Shown here piece after piece: positions 58,338 to 64,000 of a DNA stretch of 64,000 nucleotides. Made by a program: the position numbers and the translations under genes. The stretch comes from Tupaia tana (Eukaryota; Chordata; Mammalia; Scandentia; Tupaiidae): positions 48,063,207 through 48,127,206 of the forward strand of contig JAKSZU010000012.1 in assembly GCA_026018925.1 (NCBI GenBank), given 5' to 3'. The first letter of the stretch is position 1, and the number at the start of each line of letters is the position of its first letter. Under the pieces are notes generated by a model that saw only the letters and a list, made by a program, of their open reading frames with translations, ran no database searches and was not told the origin of the DNA.

Positions 58338-58353
58338 GTCCAATATGCTCTCT

Positions 58354-59283
58354 ATGGAAGGAATAAACAAAACTGCCAAGATACAATTCTTCTTCCGCCC
58401 ATTCTCACCTAACCCTGAGGTCCAGATATTGATTTTTGTGGCCTTCCTGGTGATGTACCTGACTAGCCTCGGTGGAAATACCACAATTGTAGTCATTGTC
58501 CAGCTCAACCACTCCCTCCACACCCCCATGTACTTTTTTCTGGCTAACTTGGCAGTTCTGGAAATCTTCTATACCTCTTCCATCGCCCCACTGGCCTTGG
58601 CAAACCTTCTTTCAATGGGCAAGACTCCTGTTTCCATCACTGGATGTGGCACTCAAATGTTTTTCTTCGTCTTCTTGGGTGGGGCTGATTGTGTCCTGCT
58701 TGCAGTCATGGCTTATGACCGGTTTGTCGCCATCTGCTACCCCCTGAGATACATCCTCATCATGAACTGGTCCTTCTGTGTGGAGCTGATGGTAGGGTCC
58801 CTGGTGCTGGGGTTCCTGCTGTCACTGCCACTAACCATTTTGATCTTCCATCTCCCATTCTGCCACAACAATGAGATCTACCACTTCTACTGTGACATGC
58901 CTGCAGTCATGCGCCTGGCTTGTGCAGACACACACGTTCATCAGACTGCCTTGTATATCATCAGCTTCATCGTCCTCAGCATCCCCCTTTCCCTGATCTC
59001 TGTCTCTTATGTCTTCATTGTGGTCGCCATCGTACAGATCCAGTCCGCAGAAGGACGCCACCGCGCCTTCTCCACCTGCTCCTCTCACATCGTCGTGGTC
59101 CTCCTGCAATATGGCTGCACCAGCTTCATATACTTATCCCCCAGTTCCAGCTACTCTCCGGAGATGGGCCGAATGGTGTCCGTGGTCTACACTTTTATCA
59201 CCCCCATTTTAAACCCCTTGATCTATAGCATGAGGAACAAGGAACTGAAATCTGCCCTGCGGAAGGCACTGAGCAAGTTCTAA
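58354..59283 (+). CDS. OR10V1: Olfactory receptor OR10V1
   Basis: The frame from MEGINKTAK to the TAA at 59281-59283 encodes 309 residues, the usual OR10V1 length. I chose this ATG because it matches the known N-terminus. An in-frame ATG three codons earlier (58345) and the longer open frame from 58216 lie across a good splice acceptor (pyrimidine tract then TAG, ending at 58337) and are probably 5' UTR or intron. OR hallmarks are N-glycosylation NKT at residue 5, LHTPMYFFLANLAVLE (TM2), MAYDRFVAICYPLRY (TM3), RAFSTCSSH (TM6) and PILNPLIYSMRNKE (TM7). The usual H of the CHPL motif is Y here. There are no frameshifts or stops. It should act as an odorant receptor in olfactory sensory neurons. 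Its opposite orientation to STX3 agrees with the human arrangement as I recall it. Confidence 0.95.
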   Translation: MEGINKTAKIQFFFRPFSPNPEVQILIFVAFLVMYLTSLGGNTTIVVIVQLNHSLHTPMYFFLANLAVLEIFYTSSIAPLALANLLSMGKTPVSITGCGTQMFFFVFLGGADCVLLAVMAYDRFVAICYPLRYILIMNWSFCVELMVGSLVLGFLLSLPLTILIFHLPFCHNNEIYHFYCDMPAVMRLACADTHVHQTALYIISFIVLSIPLSLISVSYVFIVVAIVQIQSAEGRHRAFSTCSSHIVVVLLQYGCTSFIYLSPSSSYSPEMGRMVSVVYTFITPILNPLIYSMRNKELKSALRKALSKF

Positions 59284-59439
59284 GTGGGACGATCTTATCA
59301 TGTATTTAAATCTGGACACTGTGGAGAGTGAAATAGGATGTTGCTAATAATTACGCTGGGGTCTCAGCTGCAATGGCGCAAGCAGGAGACTGCCACTAAG
59401 CAGTGGCTGAGGTCACATGAGAGGCTGTATTCAGTCCCC

Positions 59440-59570
59440 AGCCCAACCCATAAATGGGCAAGGCATGGTGGTTCGAGCCTGTAATCTGAGTTAACAGGGA
59501 GGCTGGAGCAGGAGCAGCATGGCAGTGCCAAGACTCAAAAATACCACCACCACCTCACACACAAACACAC
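59440..59570 (+). mobile_element. 7SL/Alu-like segment (tentative)
   Basis: GGCATGGTGGTTCGAGCCTG followed by TAATC and GGGAGGCTGGAGCAGGAG resembles the start of Alu/FLAM. The segment before it (59360-59440) is unlike Alu, so this may be a composite. An A- and CA-rich end follows near 59560-59580. Confidence 0.4.
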
Positions 59571-59754
59571 AAAAATAACAATCATAATAATTATACTGGG
59601 ATGACATTGATAAAGAATGCCCTCAGGAAACCCAGATATGTGGCCCATTTTTCTTGGAACTCCAGAGGAAACAAATACTATCGTCTTATTGAAAATAAAA
59701 CTGAATCAAGTAGGGCAATATACTGACCTGGGCATGAATGAAGAAAAGAAAATC

Positions 59755-59865
59755 AACATTTATTGGACAGCTACTACATATCAGGCACTTAACCCACAGT
59801 ATCATTATCTTCTTTTCACAAGAAAGGAAACTAAACAAAGAAACATACCCAGAATGAGAACAAAT
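59755..59865 (-). mobile_element. MIR relic
   Basis: ACATTTATTGGACAGCTACT and ATCAGGCACTTAACCCAC with a weak AGAAAGGAAACTAAAC end suggest antisense MIR. Confidence 0.4.
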
Positions 59866-59885
59866 TATTTAGAAATATAAATTTT

Positions 59886-60062
59886 AGGAGGCCCACTGGT
59901 GGTGTGGTGGTTAGGGTGCTAGAACCCAAATGGCCGACTATGGTTTGAGTCCCAAACCTGGTGGCTTGCTTTCTCACTTTCCCTCTCTCTCTCTATCTCT
60001 CTGGTCAAAATAATAGTAATAATAATAATAATAATAAATAATTATTTAAAAGAAAAAAAAAT
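59886..60062 (+). mobile_element. SINE, short form
   Basis: Tail AATAATAGTAATAATAATAA; CCCACTGGTGGTGTGGTGG head. Confidence 0.82.
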
Positions 60063-60088
60063 ATATATATATAAATTCTAGGCTCTTG

Positions 60089-60275
60089 GGGCCAGCAGGT
60101 GGCATGGTGGTTAAGGCACTGACTCACATGGCCAACCGTGGACCTGCCAGCTTGCTTTCTCACTACCTGCATCCTCATGTGTGTCTCTCTCTGGTGAGCC
60201 CATGTGCCCTAAAGCAAAAATTTTAATAATAATAATAATAATAATAATAGATAAAATTAAATAATTCTAAAAAAA
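60089..60275 (+). mobile_element. SINE, short form, B box deleted
   Basis: Head GGGGCCAGCAGGTGGCATGG; the promoter B box is cut to CCGTGGACCTG; TAATAA tail. Confidence 0.83.
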
Positions 60276-60466
60276 AAAGTAGGTTCTCTTCATATAATGC
60301 CACTCTCCTGATTCTGGCTTGCTCTACCAATAGGCATATATATAAATCTCGGGCCAGACTCTTTCTAGGCTTAAGTTTCCTTATTTCTAAAGTGGTACAA
60401 CTGAACTAAAAGATTCCAAGGGGGCCTTCCAATGTTACATTTATGTTCTAAATATTGACCAATAAA

Positions 60467-60735
60467 GGGGACGAGCAGTTAGCACAATGGCTATATCGCT
60501 GGACTCCCATGTAGTCGTCTCCAGTTCGAGTCCCAGACCCGGTGACTTAAACTCACGCCGGGAGCGTGTGCATGCATGCTCAAGATTCCAAGAGGAGAGT
60601 GGAGGAGAAGGGATTGACGTATGGCCATCCCCCCTGGGGGGTGATTTCTCGCTTTCTGTCTCTTTGTCTCTCTCTGTCTTTCTAGCAAGCACACGTGACC
60701 TATAGCAAAAACCTCTCCAAAAACAACAACAACAA
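60467..60735 (+). mobile_element. SINE, long form
   Basis: GGGACGAGCAGTTAGCACAA head; tail AACAACAACAACAAG. Confidence 0.9.
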
Positions 60736-60895
60736 GAAAAAAACATTGATCAACAAGGTCCTGGAATGGCAAAAACAAAAACAAAACAAAACAAAAATTT
60801 GCAGGTAGCAGAAGGAAAGAGAACTTTCTTATCTTTGTTTACATTTTTTTGTTGATATTGTTAACAAAAATTAAAACTCTTGACAGTGTTCACTC

Positions 60896-61153
60896 TTTTT
60901 TTAGGTTTTTGCCATAGGGTATGTACACTTGCTGGAAAGAGACAGAGATAGTGAGAGGAAAAGTGTGAAATCACCCACCAGAGGGGATGAGCATGCCACA
61001 ATCCCCTCTCCTCCATTCTCCTTCTGAGATTTTGGGCACACATGTGAGTACACGTACCCAGCATTGAGTTTTAAGCCACCAGATCCAGGACTCAAACTGC
61101 AGTCCGCCCTGTGGGGTCCAGCACCTTAACCACTACATCACCTGCTGGTCCCT
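60896..61153 (-). mobile_element. SINE, long form, diverged
   Basis: AGTGTTCA on both sides may be the TSD; ends CACCTGCTGGTCCC. Confidence 0.83.
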
Positions 61154-61164
61154 AGTGTTCATAA

Positions 61165-61410
61165 TTTTTTCGAGAGATTTTTGCTATATGCACTCGCAGG
61201 AGAGACAGAGAGAGACAGAAAGCACAAAATCACCCCCTAGGGTGGATGGCCACACCACAATCCCTTCTCCTCCATTTGCCTCTCAGGATTTGGGGCACAC
61301 ACACACACACACACACACACATCCCCGGTGTGAGTTTCAAGCTGCCAGTTCTAGACTCATACAATGGTCAACCATGTGGGAGTCCAGCGATGTAACCACT
61401 GCTGGTCCCA
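61165..61410 (-). mobile_element. SINE, long form with (CA)n in the body
   Basis: CA repeat at 61297-61320 replaces the GTGCG motif; the head lacks the A box. Confidence 0.85.
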
Positions 61411-61684
61411 GTTCATAATGTTTAAAGAGCACCCCAATAATAAAAAAGGATGATAATAATGGAGGAAAATGTTATTTAATTTAATATAGGAGGAGGAGAA
61501 AGTGGGGGAGCTGGAATTTTACATTCTTCCAGAATCTCTTCTATAGCATCTCGAACAGAAATGAAGATTCTACTTGAGCTTTCAAGGAGAAGATCATGAA
61601 CTCATTAGATACTTCATTTCTTATTGTACAATTCAAGTTATTAAAGTACTATACCTTATCTTGAGTTAACACCTATCATTTTTG

Positions 61685-61926
61685 CTTATTTGTTTGTTAT
61701 AGGGCACATGTGCTTGAGAGACACAGACAGAGAGAAAATGAGAAATCACCCCCTGGGGGGGTAATTGCTGCACCCCAAACCCTTCTCCTCCATTCTCTTC
61801 TCAGAATTTTGGGTATACATGCACACATGCCTTGTGTGCTTTTCAAGCACTGGCTCTGGGACTTCAACCATGCAGTTGTCCATGTGGGATCCAGTTACCT
61901 TAACCTCCAGGCCACCTGCTGGCTCC
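61685..61926 (-). mobile_element. SINE, long form, diverged
   Basis: GTTATAGGGCACATGTGC start, ends CCACCTGCTGGCTCC. Confidence 0.82.
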
Positions 61927-62171
61927 ACATCTATCCACAAACAACTTTCTCCCACTGGTTCTGTTTTCCCCTCAAAAGATTTCTTTTATGTTAAACCTCT
62001 TCAAATTTGTAAAGACAAATTTTGTAACTTCTTTAAGTCCTATTTTCTCTAGTCCAATCCTTTCCCGTGGAGGTTATATTTGAACCCTCTCATTATACCA
62101 TATCACCAGGTTTTTGTTTGTTTGTTTGTTTATCTTAACTCTATACCTACCTATTTAAAATTTCATCCAGA

Positions 62172-62439
62172 GAGACCAGCAGTTGGCGTAATGACTATGT
62201 CTCTGGATGCCCACGTAGTTGACCGTGGTTCGCGTCCCGGACCGGGTGGCTTAAACTCACGCCAGGCGCGTGTGCGTGCGTGCCCAAGATCCCGAGAGGA
62301 GAATGGAGGAGAAGGGATTGCGGCGTGACCATCCCCCCTGGGGGGTGATTTCTTGCTTTCTATCTCTCTGTCTCTCTCTGCCTGTCTGGCAAGTGCATGC
62401 GCCCTATAGCGAAAACCTCTCCAAAAAAAGAAAAAAAAA
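62172..62439 (+). mobile_element. SINE, long form
   Basis: CpG-rich; TSD AAATTTCATCCAGA at 62158-62171 and 62440-62453. Confidence 0.95.
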
Positions 62440-62879
62440 AAATTTCATCCAGAAATAACCACAGTACACTGGAACATTTTGTTCTGAAAAGCTGTTACTT
62501 TTCATGACCTATAAACTGTATTTTCCTTAAATTTGTAACATCATTTTAGACCCATAAATTTGGTATCAAATAAAACCTTTATTACTTTTTATAAAACTTT
62601 TTATTCTTCCTGACCGTAATTTATTTTAGTAGCATAAATTTAAGACTTTTCATTTAACATTGATAAATAAGTTTACTGGTGAAACAAACTACAGACTTTA
62701 TTTTATTCATCATAGTTTTATGTTGTGGTCAAAAGTGCAATTGTATTTTATTGCCATTGTCCACATCGTTGGCAAAAATGTAAAATAAGACAAATTGAAG
62801 GCAGTCTGTGATAGGCCTCTTCTTTATGAATTGTTCCACTAGATAGAAATTTGCTCAATAATACCATCTGTGAGAAGGT

Positions 62880-63290
62880 GTGATAATTATGGCCTCTCCT
62901 GAATCCCATCTCCCTATCTCCATGTCTTTGTTAGTGTTCTCCCACTTGGCTCTAGGAAAGCCTATATGATTTGCTTTTGCCCATGGAACATTAGCAAGTG
63001 TATTGCAGGCATTTACAATTACACTTTGGGGCCTGTACTCTCTTACTGCACTGAGACCTCCCTATGAAAATGCTTAGGCTAGGATCACACCCTGTGAAGC
63101 AGAGAGAAGCCATCCAAGTTGAGACTCCCTAGATCAGCCACCCCAGTCAATCTGCCAACTGACTTCAGTCACATTAGTAACTTCAGGAAAACCAGTAGAG
63201 CCCAGCCCAGAATGCTGGACCAGAGAATTAAGGGCAAATAAATGATGCTGTATCGGTTATTACAAGTGAGGCCATTTGGGTAAGTAAGTC
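62880..63290 (+). mobile_element. Old LTR-like repeat
   Basis: TTTTGCCCATGGAACATTAG, GAGACCTCCCTATGAA, repeated AGCC/AGCCCAGCC blocks and AAATAAATGATG near 63234 follow the order of an ancient mammalian LTR-type repeat. I cannot name the family with certainty. Confidence 0.45.
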
Positions 63291-63359
63291 ATGAAGTCCC
63301 TTGAATGGACTAGTGCTTTATAAGAGATGGAAGAAACCAGCTTATGCCATTTTTCTCTT

Positions 63360-63535
63360 CTTTTATCATTTATTTCATTTTATTTATTATTATTATTATT
63401 ATTTAATTTGCTATAGGGCATGTGAGCTTTCCAGAGAGACAGAGAGAGAGAAACCAAGCCTCCAGGTCCAGGACTTGAACCACAGTAGGCCATGTGGGAG
63501 TCCAGTGCCTTAACGACCACACTACCTGCTGGCCC
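63360..63535 (-). mobile_element. SINE, short form
   Basis: TSD CCATTTTTCTCTT at 63347-63359 and 63536-63548. Confidence 0.92.
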
Positions 63536-63642
63536 CCATTTTTCTCTTTTGTCCCTTTCACACTGTAAAGACACAGCATTCAAGAAGTCATCTTGGATGC
63601 AGAGTCCAAAGAATTTACCAGAAACCAAACCTGCCAGCATCT

Positions 63643-63676
<34 letters not shown>

Positions 63677-63922
63677 AGAGGTTTTTGCTATAGGGCGCAT
63701 GCACTCGCCAGACAGACAGAGACAGAGAGATAGAAAGCGAGAAATCACCTCCCAGGGGGGATGGTCATGCCGCAATCCCTTCTCCTCCATTCTCCTCTCG
63801 GGATCTTGGGCACGCACGCACATGCGCCCAGCGTGAGTTTAAGCCACCGGGTCCGGGACTTGAAGCGCGGTCGATTACGTGGGAGTCCAGCGACATAGCC
63901 ATTACGCTAACTGCTGGTCCCT
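63643..63922 (-). mobile_element. SINE, long form
   Basis: 33-T tail complement; GCATCTT repeated on both sides. CpG-rich and young. Confidence 0.93.
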
Positions 63923-64000
63923 GCATCTTGAACTTATTCTTAGCCTCCAATTGGGAAGAAATAAATTTCTGTTCATAATAAATCAACAAGTCTTGAGAAG

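Noticed and set aside
58216-58353. N-terminal extension of OR10V1 to 355 residues
   Set aside because: It crosses a strong splice acceptor and has no OR-like sequence; the family start is at 58354.

Overview
This is a gene-poor piece of a placental mammal nuclear genome. Three single-copy landmarks fix its position. The first coding exon of syntaxin 3 (STX3) lies on the minus strand at 6278-6307 inside a CpG island. An intact OR10V-type olfactory receptor lies on the minus strand at 20089-21045. OR10V1 lies on the plus strand at 58354-59283. As I recall the human map, OR10V1, two OR10V pseudogenes and STX3 are neighbours at 11q12, so this window is that interval read in the opposite direction. 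The species is uncertain. The dominant SINE is not one I can match to Alu, B1/B2, CAN, VES, ERE, Bov-tA, lagomorph C or AfroSINE. Two weak 7SL/Alu-like matches would fit Euarchontoglires, and a colugo (Dermoptera) is my best guess. That is inference only.

Layout: 1-6277 is STX3 intron 1, with ancient MIR/L2 relics and five SINE copies. 6060-6660 is the CpG-island promoter and exon 1. 6.7-20 kb is intergenic; it holds many SINEs, an L2 interrupted by an Alu-like element, and a processed pseudogene of JCHAIN (17845-19108) with target-site duplications and poly(A). 20-21 kb is the intact OR10V paralogue. 21-36 kb is repeats: two L1 fragments each carrying a SINE, a long CT tract, and a 96%-identical direct repeat. 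36.3-40.4 kb is an OR10V graveyard: one fragment broken by two SINEs, and one longer pseudogene split by a solo LTR. 40-58 kb is again repeats. 58.35-59.28 kb is intact OR10V1. The rest is repeats and one old LTR.

The most striking property is saturation by tRNA-derived SINEs, close to 90 copies or pieces on both strands. There is a long form of about 260 bp (tRNA-like head, GC-rich body with a C6-T-G6 hairpin, CT-rich 3' part, poly(A)). There is a short form of about 150 bp whose tail is rich in TAAA/TAA. Exact target-site duplications of 10-19 bp can be read at many copies, and several are tandem, nested or chimeric. Most small open frames in the window are translations of these SINEs. The protein genes do not form an operon or pathway: STX3 is a membrane-fusion SNARE, and the OR10V genes are chemoreceptors that share only the neighbourhood.
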